From assembly GCF_030811685.1 (NCBI RefSeq), contig NZ_JAUSRF010000015.1, positions 1 through 64,000 of the forward strand: 64,000 bases of DNA, in the 5' to 3' direction. Numbering within the stretch: position 1 is the first letter of the stretch; each line of letters starts with the position of its first letter. Position numbers and translations under genes: made by a program. Below the pieces are notes generated by a model, which saw nothing but the letters and a program-made list of their open reading frames with translations, was not told where the DNA came from and ran no database searches. The DNA is from Neorhizobium huautlense. GTDB lineage: Bacteria; Pseudomonadota; Alphaproteobacteria; Rhizobiales; Rhizobiaceae. Below are positions 1 through 9,792 of this stretch, one piece after another.

Positions 1-48
1 TCGAGAGCCGTCTGTTCGGGAGCAGGTTTCTTCAACATGACCCAGTGA
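1..48 (+). CDS. possible 3' end of an upstream gene (truncated by window edge)
   Basis: Frame 1 reads fifteen residues, ending in FFNMTQ and then TGA at 46-48. A second frame stops with TGA at 38-40. The codons of frame 1 are more GC-rich at the third position. Two hairpins follow directly (54-80 and 93-126), as expected after a plus-strand gene that converges on the J-domain gene. The fragment is too short to assign a product, and even the frame is uncertain. Confidence 0.25.
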   Translation, partial: SRAVCSGAGFFNMTQ

Positions 49-53
49 ATCAC

Positions 54-80
54 AAAACCCCTGGACCAGCCAGGGGTTTG
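54..80 (-). terminator. hairpin, probable terminator serving the minus strand
   Basis: Perfect 10-bp inverted repeat, arms 55-64 and 70-79 (AAACCCCTGG / CCAGGGGTTT), with a 5-nt loop. Read on the minus strand it is followed by a short T-rich stretch (TTTTGTG). It fits transcription leaving the J-domain gene and can also act on the incoming plus-strand transcript. Confidence 0.5.
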
Positions 81-92
81 TCAGCAGTCTGA

Positions 93-126
93 GCCCGCCG
101 TTGATGAAACGGCGGGCTTTCTCTTT
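93..126 (+). terminator. intrinsic terminator
   Basis: Perfect 10-bp GC-rich inverted repeat (arms 93-102 and 108-117, GCCCGCCGTT / AACGGCGGGC) with a 5-nt loop and then TTTCTCTTT on the plus strand. It would end transcription of a plus-strand gene lying mostly outside the window. Confidence 0.7.
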
Positions 127-145
127 ATGTCGAATGGAACGGCCG

Positions 146-727
146 TTATTCGGCAGCGTTCTGGACGATTTCCACCATCTCGTAGGAGTAACCCTCCAGC
201 ATCGCATAGGCGCGCTCGATCGCCTCGATCTGCGCCTCGGACTTGATGATAGCATCGCCGATCGTATCGGTGCGGGCGCGGAACATGCGGCCGAGAATAT
301 CGGCTTCCGGGCGCTTGCCGATGCGGTCGAGATGGTTGCGGATACGGCCGCGATGCCGCTCCATTTCGAGAATGTGGAAACGAGCACTGACGATCTGGTC
401 GGTCAGCTTGCGACGCATCGCCGCCACCGGGTCGAAACTGCCCGGCTCTCGCTCGTCGAGAATGAGTTCGTTCATCAGCGTTTCGAGAACGAGAACGCTT
501 TCGAGATCCTTGGTGTCGGCCAGCGCCGGATCGTAACCGGTATCGTCATAAACCTTGCGGCGGATCGGATCGATCAGCAGTTCGTAGGAATTGGTCAGCT
601 TGCTAAACGTTTCCACGTCACCGCCTGCATCCGGATGCGAGGTTTTTGCCTGCTTGCGATAGGCGCCCTTGATCGCTGCGCCATCGGCGTCACGGGTCAC
701 TCCAAGAATGTCGTAAGGGTCGATCAT
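146..727 (-). CDS. J-domain (DnaJ-like) protein
   Basis: A 193-residue protein with an N-terminal J domain (about residues 3-65). It has the diagnostic HPD tripeptide at 31-33 between predicted helices II and III, and the usual YDILGV opening. J domains stimulate the ATPase of an Hsp70 (DnaK) partner. There is no Gly/Phe region, zinc-finger domain or client-binding domain as in true DnaJ. The remaining ~125 residues are helical and charged and I do not recognise them. This is therefore a specialised co-chaperone of unknown client rather than DnaJ itself. The gene is solitary and converges on a gene to the left. Its Shine-Dalgarno sequence is weak (AGAG about 10 nt before ATG). Confidence 0.85.
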   Translation of the reverse strand: MIDPYDILGVTRDADGAAIKGAYRKQAKTSHPDAGGDVETFSKLTNSYELLIDPIRRKVYDDTGYDPALADTKDLESVLVLETLMNELILDEREPGSFDPVAAMRRKLTDQIVSARFHILEMERHRGRIRNHLDRIGKRPEADILGRMFRARTDTIGDAIIKSEAQIEAIERAYAMLEGYSYEMVEIVQNAAE

Positions 728-1048
728 CAGTTCACATCTCTTGGTCGCGACGTAATCAAAGTCCTAATATAAACTTGTGGGTTGCCCCCTGGCGAAACCG
801 CTCGCCTTTCCGTCAAGCAGGCAGGCTGGGCGATTCTGTGGCGCAAATCGCACAAAACAGGGCTGTGGTAGCCAAAGAACGTTAAAAAAAGCCCCGCACT
901 CGGGCGGGGCTTCTGTCTGATCTTCAAAAATGGTCACAAATCGCCAGTTCAAAGGTAGAAATACTAAATAGAACCTGTGCGATTGCAACTTTTTCGCGCG
1001 TTCTATGTGCGAGTACACGAGTTCAAATGCGGCACTATACCATCAGTT
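728..1048. other. intergenic region, no supported gene
   Basis: Apart from the minus-strand terminator at 884-911 I see nothing coding here. The short minus-strand reading frames (for example 764-1018) run through the terminator hairpin, have no ribosome-binding site, and have low GC at third positions. The left end should hold the promoter of the J-domain gene. The part 912-1048 is the likely 3' untranslated region of the frameshifted small gene at 1049-1209. Confidence 0.5.
884..911 (-). terminator. intrinsic terminator (minus strand)
   Basis: 7-bp GC stem (891-897 and 904-910, GCCCCGC / GCGGGGC) with a 6-nt loop. It is followed on the minus strand by seven T (complement of A884-890). This is a textbook intrinsic terminator. 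The only candidate upstream on this strand is the frameshifted small gene at 1049-1209, about 140 nt away. Confidence 0.75.
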
Positions 1049-1209
1049 TCAGGTATTCGAGCGGTTGCCGCCTGGCTTGTTGCTGCCTGACGACGTCGTT
1101 CCGTCCGCTTCCTGGCCGTAATAGGTGCCGCCAAGGTGGCCGCCTGAACTGGTGTTCTCCACCTGGCGCTTTGCCCGTTTATGGCTTGGTCCACGTCACT
1201 CTTGCTCAT
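1049..1209 (-). pseudogene. small Gly/Ser-rich protein gene interrupted by an apparent frameshift
   Basis: ATG at 1209-1207 is preceded by a strong Shine-Dalgarno (GATGGAGG, about 5 nt away) and starts MSKSDVDQA. After about nine codons that frame loses coding character. The frame one base earlier carries KRAKRQVENTSSGGHLGG, then TYYGQEADGTTSSGS and a Gly/Asn/Ser-rich end, with TGA at 1051-1049 and mostly G/C third positions. Restoring one nucleotide around 1178-1184 would join the two parts into a ~53-residue protein with a conserved-looking GGHLGGTYYG core. The literal ATG frame runs to 1003 (68 residues) but has poor codon use. It could be a real mutation, an assembly error, or recoding; no classic slippery heptamer is visible. 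The function is unknown. Confidence 0.6.
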
Positions 1210-1321
1210 GATTGCCTCCATCTTTTTGGGGTGGTGACAATCAATCAACCCATGTCGACGGCGTATGTTCCGATTTTTTTTCAAACAGGCCGGTTGACCA
1301 TGACAGGGGCAAGGCATATTT

Positions 1322-1337
1322 GGAAACAATCATTTCC
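1322..1337. promoter_or_regulatory. possible TetR-type operator
   Basis: Inverted repeat GGAAA-N6-TTTCC about 20 nt upstream of the chosen start of the TetR-family gene. Autoregulation through a palindrome at the promoter is usual for this family. The arms are short, so this is only a candidate. Confidence 0.25.
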
Positions 1338-1356
1338 GAATATGGTTCTGCCTCTC

Positions 1357-1977
1357 ATGACCGTCCTGGACACAGCATCGGCAACGCCGCGCGCCCCCGG
1401 CCGTCCGCGTGAATTCGATATGGATACCGCGCTCGACAAGGCGATCATCGTCTTCACCGAGCGTGGTTATCATGGCACGTCGATCGGTGATCTGAGTGCA
1501 GCCATGGGCGTCACCGCCGGCAGCCTTTACAAGGCCTTTGCCGACAAGAAGGCGATCTTCCTTGCGGCTTTCGATCGCTACAAGCAGGTGCGCAACAGCT
1601 TGCGTGACGAAGCGATTGCGCCGGGCAGAAACGGTCGCGAGCGCATTCGCCTGCTGCTGCATTTTTATGCCGATGGCGCCCATGGTGAAAACGGCAGACG
1701 TGGTTGCCTCGTCGTTGGGGCCGCCGTCGAGCTTGCCCTGTTCGATGCCGAGGCCGATGCCCGTGTCGCCCGCTCGCAGGCCGGTTTCGAAATACTGTTT
1801 GAACGCCTGGTGCGAGAGGGGCAGGCGGATGGCTCGATCGGTGCGCATATCGATCCGCCGGTCACCGCACATCTTCTCTATGCCGTCATCCAGGGCATGC
1901 GCGTGATCGGCAAGAGCGGGCAGGATTTTGCCCGCGCCCTGTCGATCGCCGATGCCGCCCTGAAAATCCTCGACTGA
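1357..1977 (+). CDS. TetR/AcrR-family transcriptional regulator
   Basis: 206 residues from ATG 1357. The N-terminus has the family's GRPREF lead-in. It is followed by a helix-turn-helix at about residues 36-62 (GYHGTSIGDLSAAMGVTAGS, then LYKAF.DKKAIF), and a helical ligand-binding domain with the TetR_C-like segment GENGRRGCLV. The reading frame is open upstream to 1027, but that part overlaps the small minus-strand gene and lacks coding character. In-frame ATGs at 1300 and 1342 cannot be excluded, because none has a clear Shine-Dalgarno. The MFS exporter gene starts 34 nt downstream in the same direction, so it is the likely target, de-repressed by an unknown substrate. Confidence 0.85.
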   Translation: MTVLDTASATPRAPGRPREFDMDTALDKAIIVFTERGYHGTSIGDLSAAMGVTAGSLYKAFADKKAIFLAAFDRYKQVRNSLRDEAIAPGRNGRERIRLLLHFYADGAHGENGRRGCLVVGAAVELALFDAEADARVARSQAGFEILFERLVREGQADGSIGAHIDPPVTAHLLYAVIQGMRVIGKSGQDFARALSIADAALKILD

Positions 1978-2011
1978 TCTCTTTATACCTCCAGCCTCCC
2001 GGGAGTTTTTC

Positions 2012-3247
2012 ATGACCCTCCAAGCCACCGAGGAAAACGCCACGTTTTCCGAACCGGACGAACAACAGAAATCTGCGGGCATTTCCACGGCCATGACCTT
2101 TCTCATGGCCGCCGCCGCCGGTCTCATCTGTGCCAATATCTATTACGCCCAGCCGCTGGCCGGCCCGATCGCCGCCGCCATCGGCCTGCCGGCTGAAGCC
2201 ACCGGCCTCATCGTCACGCTCACCCAGATCGGGTATGGCCTCGGTCTTCTCTTCGTGGTGCCGCTCGGTGATCTCGTCGAAAATCGCCGGCTGATCCTTT
2301 CCATGATGGCCATCGTCACGCTGGCGCTTCTCGCTGCTGCCGTGTCCTCCACGCCGTCGCCCTTCCTTGCCGCTTCGCTGATGATCGGCCTCGGTTCGGT
2401 GGCGGTGCAGATGATCGTGCCCTTCGCGGCCAGTCTCGCACCGGAGGCAAGCCGCGGCCGTGTCGTCGGCAATGTCGTCTCGGGCCTGATGCTCGGCATC
2501 ATGCTGGCGCGGCCGGTCTCCAGCTTCATTGCCGAGTTCTCTTCCTGGCATACGGTGTTTTATGTCTCGGCTGCCGTCATGGTGACGCTTGGCCTCGTGC
2601 TGGCGGTAAAACTGCCGACCCGCCGGCCGGAAACCAGCCTCAACTACATCTCGCTCCTCGGTTCCATGGTGTCGCTGGTTCTCACGCAACCTGTCCTGCG
2701 TCGCCGCGCGGCCTACCAGTTTGGCCAGTTTGCCAGCTTCAGCCTGTTCTGGACGGTGACGCCGCTTCTGCTGGCCAGCCCCGCGTTCGGGCTCAGCCAG
2801 GCCGGTATCGCGCTGTTCGCATTGGCCGGTGTCGCCGGCGCCATTGCTTCGCCGATTGCCGGTCGTCTGGCGGATCGCGATCTCGGCCGGCCCGCCACGG
2901 CGCTCGGCATCGCCTCGCTGGTTGTCGGTTACCTCATCACGCACATCGCGCCTGATGGATCCATGCTGGCGCTCGGTCTGCTGACGCTTGCCGCCATCCT
3001 GATCGATTTCGGTGTCTCCACCACTCTGGTCATCAGCCAGCGGGCGATCTACGGTCTCAGCGCCAGCCTGCGCAGCCGTCTGAACGGCCTGTTTATGGCA
3101 GCCTTCTTCGTGGGCGGCGCGTTGGGTTCTGCCATCGGTGCCTGGGCCTATGCCACAGGCGGCTGGTCGCTGGCGTCATCGATCGGCATTGCCCTGCCGA
3201 TTGCCGCCTTCCTCTATTTCCTGACGGAAAAGCGGGCAAAAGCCTGA
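2012..3247 (+). CDS. MFS transporter, DHA1-like efflux family
   Basis: 411 residues with the hydrophobicity of a 12-helix major facilitator. The first helix ends in ANIYYAQPL, typical of the YnfM/EmrD-like drug:H+ antiporter branch. The helix 2-3 loop carries a degenerate motif A (PLGDLVENRRLI). The N-terminal ~25 residues are hydrophilic and cytosolic. A Shine-Dalgarno (GGGAG) lies before ATG 2012. It is probably co-transcribed with the TetR gene immediately upstream, an arrangement typical of inducible efflux pumps. The substrate cannot be read from sequence. It ends 4 nt from the convergent MFS gene. Confidence 0.88.
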   Translation: MTLQATEENATFSEPDEQQKSAGISTAMTFLMAAAAGLICANIYYAQPLAGPIAAAIGLPAEATGLIVTLTQIGYGLGLLFVVPLGDLVENRRLILSMMAIVTLALLAAAVSSTPSPFLAASLMIGLGSVAVQMIVPFAASLAPEASRGRVVGNVVSGLMLGIMLARPVSSFIAEFSSWHTVFYVSAAVMVTLGLVLAVKLPTRRPETSLNYISLLGSMVSLVLTQPVLRRRAAYQFGQFASFSLFWTVTPLLLASPAFGLSQAGIALFALAGVAGAIASPIAGRLADRDLGRPATALGIASLVVGYLITHIAPDGSMLALGLLTLAAILIDFGVSTTLVISQRAIYGLSASLRSRLNGLFMAAFFVGGALGSAIGAWAYATGGWSLASSIGIALPIAAFLYFLTEKRAKA

Positions 3248-3251
3248 TGCC

Positions 3252-4472
3252 TTATGCAGTCGCCGCCACGGCTGGCGGCTGCGTGTTCCCCGGTTTGGGA
3301 AAGGCGAGCGCAATTGCCACCGCCGCCAGCCCCATCAGCGAAGAGCCGATGAACATCCATTCGTAACCAGCGAAATGATCGAAAGCCCAGCCGCCCGCTA
3401 CCGGCCCAAGCGCCATGCCGGCCGAGGAAAACAGCGTGATGGCGCCGAGCACCGTGCCCATCACCCGCGGCGGAAAATAGTCATGGGCCAGTACCGCATA
3501 AAGCGGCATGACCCCGCCATAGGCGGCGCCGAAGATAATCGCCAGCGCATAAAAGCCGGGAAGGGCGCTGGCCTGCGTATAGGCGGAAATCACCAGCGCC
3601 TGCACCAGCAGCCCGCCGATCAGCACCGGTTTCGTCCCGTAGCGGTCGCCGAGCAGACCGAGCAGAACACGCCCGCCAAGCCCGGCTGCGCCTTCCACGC
3701 TGTAAATGCTGACGGCCGCCATCGGCGCGATGCCGCAGGCCATGGCGTAGCTCACCATATGAAAGATCGGCCCGGAATGGGCTGCACAGCAGGCAAAATA
3801 GGTAAAAGCCAGAACCAGGAATTTGGGAGAACTGACGATTTTTGCCAGCGGCAAGTCCTGTCCAGATGAGCCAGTCTGGGCTTCCGTCTGTCCGCCCGAT
3901 GCGGGTTTTGGCGCCGGTCGCATCAGCAGTGCCAACGGTGGCAGCACGATCCAGCAGCCGATGCCGATTGCCAGCATGGCGGGTCGCCAGTCGCCGTAAT
4001 AGGAAACGAGAAAACGCGCCAGCGGCGAGATCGTCATCGGCGCCACGCCGATCCCTGCGGATACGAGCGACACGGCAATGCTGCGATGTTTGTCGAACCA
4101 CGCCATGGTGAGCGCGATCATCGGCGCGAAAAAGGCGCTGGTCGCCAGCCCCAGCATGCAGCCATAGACCAGTTGGAACGCCGGCAGACTTGTTGCCATC
4201 GATCCCAGAACCAGCGCCAGCCCCAGAAGCAGGCTGCCGGCCATGATCACGATGCGGGCGCCAAAACGGTCGCTGGCCATGCCCCACAAGAAGCCGCCCA
4301 GTCCCATGACGATGAAATTGATCGTCATCGCCAGAGACACTCCGGCATGTGACCAGCCGGTGGTCGTCACGATCGGCTGCAGAAACACGGCGAGCGAAAA
4401 CATAGCGCCGGCCGCCACGCAGCCCATCGTGCCGCCTGCGGCCACGATGACCCATTGATAGGATGTTTTCAT
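3252..4472 (-). CDS. MFS transporter, oxalate/formate antiporter (OFA)/monocarboxylate-like
   Basis: 406 residues with about 12 hydrophobic helices. The sequence around GWSHAGVSLAMTINFIVMGLG and the motif-A-like SDRFGARIV after helix 2 resembles carriers of the OFA/MCT-like group, which transport small carboxylates. The central loop (about residues 190-215) is hydrophilic and Gln/Ser-rich, as expected between the two six-helix halves. It faces the TetR-linked exporter tail to tail and has its own promoter side towards 4.5 kb. The substrate is unknown. Confidence 0.8.
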   Translation of the reverse strand: MKTSYQWVIVAAGGTMGCVAAGAMFSLAVFLQPIVTTTGWSHAGVSLAMTINFIVMGLGGFLWGMASDRFGARIVIMAGSLLLGLALVLGSMATSLPAFQLVYGCMLGLATSAFFAPMIALTMAWFDKHRSIAVSLVSAGIGVAPMTISPLARFLVSYYGDWRPAMLAIGIGCWIVLPPLALLMRPAPKPASGGQTEAQTGSSGQDLPLAKIVSSPKFLVLAFTYFACCAAHSGPIFHMVSYAMACGIAPMAAVSIYSVEGAAGLGGRVLLGLLGDRYGTKPVLIGGLLVQALVISAYTQASALPGFYALAIIFGAAYGGVMPLYAVLAHDYFPPRVMGTVLGAITLFSSAGMALGPVAGGWAFDHFAGYEWMFIGSSLMGLAAVAIALAFPKPGNTQPPAVAATA

Positions 4473-4530
4473 GCCAAACCTCCCAAAGCGCCATGATCGA
4501 CGCTACTTGACGTTGTCGATGTCCACAAGG

Positions 4531-4575
4531 ACGCCTGTGCCGGGCTGCGGCCGACAGGCCGTTCGGGTTTTTTTG
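4531..4575 (+). terminator. terminator-like hairpin followed by a T-run, upstream of the hydrolase gene
   Basis: Stem options GCCTGT (4531-4536) / ACAGGC (4553-4558), or CGGCC (4547-4551) / GGCCG (4556-4560), are followed by TTCGGG and seven T. It lies about 100 nt before the hydrolase start on the same strand. It could attenuate that gene or end a short leader RNA. No plus-strand gene precedes it. Confidence 0.35.
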
Positions 4576-4674
4576 AGGGTGTAGAAAAAAACGACCTTGA
4601 TCGTGTTCGAGGTCGAATGCCGCATCATGCCGGGCTCATGCTTCACCTCGTTCCACAACCCCGTGAGGTTTTCC

Positions 4675-5742
4675 ATGAGCAAGACAAAACTTCTTTTCAC
4701 CCTTTCCTTCTGCTTATTCGCCACCACGCTCCATGCTGCCGAACCTGTCGGCGTCCAGAAAATCAGCGTCGTCACGCAGGATTATCCGAGGCCGCTTGCG
4801 GTAACCATCTGGTATCCGTCCGAAGGGGATGGGCAGCCCACCGTTTCCCAAACCGACAAGGTGTTTCAGGCCTCGGTCGCCAATACGGGTGCCACCATCC
4901 GTGAAGGCCGTTTCCCGCTGATCCTGATGTCGCATGGTTCCGGGTCGCGCGCCGAAGGCATGGGCTGGATCGGCGTCGAACTGGCCAAGGCCGGTTATAT
5001 CGTCGCCGCTCCCAATCATCCCGGCACGACCAGCGGTGATTCCACGCCAGCCGCCACGCCAAAAATCTGGGAACGGGCGCAGGACATGTCCGTGCTCGTC
5101 ACCGCATTTTCCAAAAACAAGAACTGGCAGTCGTCGATCGATGCCGACCGTATTGGTATCCTGGGGTTTTCACTTGGAGGTTCCACCGCAATGGAGCTTG
5201 CAGGTGCCCGTGGTGATCTTACCGCCTATAAGCGCTACTGCGATAAAAATCCGGGGATGATGGATTGCACCTGGTTCGCCGGTGGACGCGGTTATGCCGG
5301 TGGCGAAAGGGTCGATGTCGAGCCGCTGGATCTCGACAGCATCGACAGAGCCCGTTTCGAGCAGCAGAACCGAGATACCCGTATTTCATCCGTGGTTTCG
5401 GTCGATCCCGGCCTTGCCACGACATTCCGGAAGGATAGCCTTCAGGAGATCGACATGCCGGTCACGCTGATCAATCTCGGAAGTCCGGGCGCGGTGCCGC
5501 TGGCTGTCCTTTCTGATCAGTTGGCGAAGGACATACCGGGCGCGACCTACGCGCAGGTCGCAGGCGCCGATCATTTCAGTTTCCTGCCCGTCTGCAAGAA
5601 AGGTGCTGCGGATTTCCTGAAGTCGGTCGGCGAGATCGACCCGATCTGCGAGGAAACCGCCCGCCCGCGTGCAGAAATTCACGAGGAACTGAGCCAGCTT
5701 ATCATCGCCTCTTTCGAGCGAGACTTGAAACCCGGTAATTGA
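4675..5742 (+). CDS. secreted alpha/beta hydrolase (dienelactone hydrolase-like/predicted dienelactone hydrolase family)
   Basis: 355 residues from ATG 4675, chosen because GTGAGG lies 6-8 nt upstream and a good Sec signal peptide follows (KTKLLFTLSFCLFATTLHA, cleavage near residue 21). The nucleophile elbow GFSLGG places Ser166. The oxyanion region is MSHGSGS (86-91). The likely catalytic His is in the GADHFSFLP segment. Four cysteines in the mature part (for example YCDKNPGMMDC) could form disulfides in the periplasm. The family hydrolyses esters or lactones of unknown nature. It stands alone and ends in a strong bidirectional hairpin. Confidence 0.82.
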   Translation: MSKTKLLFTLSFCLFATTLHAAEPVGVQKISVVTQDYPRPLAVTIWYPSEGDGQPTVSQTDKVFQASVANTGATIREGRFPLILMSHGSGSRAEGMGWIGVELAKAGYIVAAPNHPGTTSGDSTPAATPKIWERAQDMSVLVTAFSKNKNWQSSIDADRIGILGFSLGGSTAMELAGARGDLTAYKRYCDKNPGMMDCTWFAGGRGYAGGERVDVEPLDLDSIDRARFEQQNRDTRISSVVSVDPGLATTFRKDSLQEIDMPVTLINLGSPGAVPLAVLSDQLAKDIPGATYAQVAGADHFSFLPVCKKGAADFLKSVGEIDPICEETARPRAEIHEELSQLIIASFERDLKPGN

Positions 5743-5749
5743 AGAAACA

Positions 5750-5775
5750 TGACGGGAGGCAAAAGCCTCCCGTCA
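5750..5775. terminator. bidirectional hairpin between convergent genes
   Basis: Perfect 11-bp inverted repeat (TGACGGGAGGC / GCCTCCCGTCA) around an AAAA loop, midway between the hydrolase stop and the stop of the GNAT gene. There is no strong T-run on either strand, but position and symmetry indicate shared termination. Confidence 0.7.
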
Positions 5776-5777
5776 CC

Positions 5778-6296
5778 TCATGCGATGCGCTTGTAAAACA
5801 GCGTCGTGCCGCAATAACCGCCCTGCGGCCACAGGGCGTAATCGGGAATGACGCCGACGCGTTCCCAGCCGAAGCGCGGATAGATCGCTTCCGCCTCGCT
5901 GCCGGTCGCGGTGTCCAGCACCAGCAATGTGCGGCCACGCCGAGCCGCTTCTTCTTCCACCGCCGCCATCAGTTTTCGCGAAAGGCCAAGCCCGCGTGCC
6001 GAGCGATGCACCAGCAGTTTCATCAGATCACCGCGATGCGGCTGGTTCGGTTTCGAAGTCAGCCCCACCTGCACCGTGCCGACGATCCGCCCCTCATGTT
6101 CGGCAACAGCCAGAATGATGCCGCCGGCCTCCACCGCATCGGCAATCTCCTGCCAGTAGGCCACCGCGTCATCCGGGGTGAAAGGCAGCATGAAGCCAAG
6201 CGACGCGCCACTATTGATGCCGTCGGACAGAACTTCGCAGAGATCCGGAATGGCGCGCCTTGCAGCAGCGGCATCGAGAAGGCGGATCGGGGTCAT
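5778..6296 (-). CDS. GNAT-family N-acetyltransferase
   Basis: 172 residues covering one GNAT domain. The acetyl-CoA pyrophosphate-binding loop is at RSARGLGLSRKL (98-109), preceded by the strand MKLLVHR and followed by the helix AAVEEEAARRG and the strand TLLVLDT. The C-terminal segment YPRFGWERVGVIPDYAL is the usual motif B region. The acceptor substrate is unknown. The gene diverges from the MFS gene at 6582 across a 285-bp spacer. Confidence 0.88.
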   Translation of the reverse strand: MTPIRLLDAAAARRAIPDLCEVLSDGINSGASLGFMLPFTPDDAVAYWQEIADAVEAGGIILAVAEHEGRIVGTVQVGLTSKPNQPHRGDLMKLLVHRSARGLGLSRKLMAAVEEEAARRGRTLLVLDTATGSEAEAIYPRFGWERVGVIPDYALWPQGGYCGTTLFYKRIA

Positions 6297-6581
6297 CGAA
6301 AAATCCTTGAAGAAAAGAATGGAAGGCGAAATGGAGCCCCATCCATGATCGTGTGCAAGCAGGTAAGCAAGTGGTCAAATGGCGTAAGTCGTCGCTTCGA
6401 AATATGCACCTTTCATGCCGCTCCCCGGATAGCTTTCCGTCACGGCCTTACGCTAATCTTCCCGCAATCGCCAAGCGGCCCCGCGGCAACCGGACCATGA
6501 TCGTGGCCGGGCAGCGGGCAAGCCTCGACCGAGATCGTCCAAGCATACCGTTGTAGCATTCGCCTGCCTTCGAGGATGATC
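6297..6581. other. divergent promoter region
   Basis: A 285-bp spacer between the GNAT gene (minus) and an MFS gene (plus), so it should hold both promoters. I see no coding frame with a ribosome-binding site, no RNA gene and no convincing repeat in it. Confidence 0.4.
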
Positions 6582-7847
6582 ATGACCGGAACGCCTGCCG
6601 TCGCTGCTTCCCCCGTATCGATCGCCAGCATTGTCATATCGATGACGATAGCCGCTATCGGCAGCGGCATCATGGCGACCTACGTGCCCTTCGTGCTGAC
6701 CCGCGAAGGCGCCACATGGGCGGCAAGGCTGGCGGTTCCGGCCTTGGCCTTCGGTGGCCTGCTCGGCTGCGTGCTGGCCGGCCCGCTGATCCGTCGCGTC
6801 GGGCATGCGCGGCTGTTGGCCTGCTCCATGGCCATGGTCATCATCGGCGCGGTGCTGGTGGCGGCCGATCTGCCGCCCGTCTGGTGGGTGCTTGCCCGCG
6901 CCATTTATGGCGCCGCCTCCAACGTCAATTTCATCATCTGCCAAAGCTGGCTCAACCATGCCTCATCGAACGAATGGCGCGGCCGCGCCATGTCGTTTTT
7001 CTACATGTGTTTTATCCTCGGCCTCGGCTTCGGTGCGTGGCTGTTCGGGCAGGTGCCGGCGGAAGGTCATCTCGCGCCGCTGATCGTCGTTTTCGTCACG
7101 GCCCTTTCCATCATCCCGATCGGCCTCACCCGCCTGCCGAACCCGCCGCCGCCGGCCAGCGTCAGCGTCGATGTGAAAATGGCATGGCGCATTTCCCCGG
7201 TCGGCCTGATCGGCGTTCTCGCGTCCGGCGGTCTTTCCATGGTCGTGCAGGGTTTTACGCCGATCTATGCGACGCTGAATAACGTTTCCCAGGGGGAGGT
7301 GGCGCTGCTGATGCTGGTCATGCAGACCGGCCTTCTCTTCATTCAGTATCCGCTCGGCCTGATTTCCGATCGCATCGACCGCCGCGTCATCCTGCTGTTT
7401 ACCTGCGGCCTCATTGTCATCGCCGGCGTGGCGGCGCTGATGGTGTCCTTCACCACCTTCATCCTGCTGATGATCGTCTTTCTCGTTTTCGGTGGTGCGG
7501 TCGAGACCGTTTATTCCGTCGCCAACGCCCATGCCAATGACCGCGCCGATCCCGGTGAATTCGTGCCGCTCTCCTCGACGCTGCTGGTCGCATGGTCCAC
7601 ATCGGCAACGATAGTGCCGCTCGGCATCACGTTTCTCGCGCCAGTCCTCGGTCAGCAGACGTTTATCTACGCCATCATCCTAGTGGCGTCCGCCTATGGC
7701 GGTTACGTCGTCTGGCGTCTCAAGGAACGTGAGGCGGTGCCGATGGACGAGCGCGAAAATTTCGGCATGAAAACCGCGCAGATGCCGAACGCATCCATCA
7801 TCACCGATCCCGAAGGCGGCATCACCCCGGAAACCAAGCTGTCATAG
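6582..7847 (+). CDS. MFS transporter, YcaD-like
   Basis: 421 residues from ATG 6582. This start is preferred over the in-frame ATG at 6576 because GAGG at 6572-6575 then has 6-nt spacing. It has 12 predicted helices. The motif LARAIYGAASNVNFIICQSWLN, split by the fifth helix, and the later MQTGLLFIQYPLGLISDRIDRR resemble the YcaD/UMF1-like branch of MFS carriers of unknown substrate. It has a hydrophilic C-terminal tail of about 45 residues. lepA begins 82 nt downstream on the same strand, so read-through is possible. Confidence 0.85.
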   Translation: MTGTPAVAASPVSIASIVISMTIAAIGSGIMATYVPFVLTREGATWAARLAVPALAFGGLLGCVLAGPLIRRVGHARLLACSMAMVIIGAVLVAADLPPVWWVLARAIYGAASNVNFIICQSWLNHASSNEWRGRAMSFFYMCFILGLGFGAWLFGQVPAEGHLAPLIVVFVTALSIIPIGLTRLPNPPPPASVSVDVKMAWRISPVGLIGVLASGGLSMVVQGFTPIYATLNNVSQGEVALLMLVMQTGLLFIQYPLGLISDRIDRRVILLFTCGLIVIAGVAALMVSFTTFILLMIVFLVFGGAVETVYSVANAHANDRADPGEFVPLSSTLLVAWSTSATIVPLGITFLAPVLGQQTFIYAIILVASAYGGYVVWRLKEREAVPMDERENFGMKTAQMPNASIITDPEGGITPETKLS

Positions 7848-7929
7848 GCATAAAACCGGGCCTCATACTCAACGAAAGGTTATCTTTCCCCCTTTGCGGC
7901 AGGGACTGTCGCTGATATATGCGCGAACC

Positions 7930-9756
<1,827 letters not shown>

Positions 9757-9764
9757 GTTTCTAG

Positions 9765-9790
9765 AGGCGGGCTTTGGGGCCCGCCTTTTT
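9765..9790 (+). terminator. intrinsic terminator of lepA
   Basis: 8-bp stem AGGCGGGC (9765-9772) / GCCCGCCT (9779-9786), with a 6-nt loop and five T. It is placed between the convergent lepA and EamA-transporter genes. Confidence 0.85.
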
Positions 9791-9792
9791 CG

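Noticed and set aside
1027..1356. N-terminal extension of the TetR-family protein
   Set aside because: The extra 110 residues overlap the small minus-strand gene and do not resemble the family. Start placed at 1357.
4503..4775. 90-residue minus-strand open frame over the hydrolase promoter
   Set aside because: Overlaps the signal-peptide region of the hydrolase, no ribosome-binding site, low coding character.
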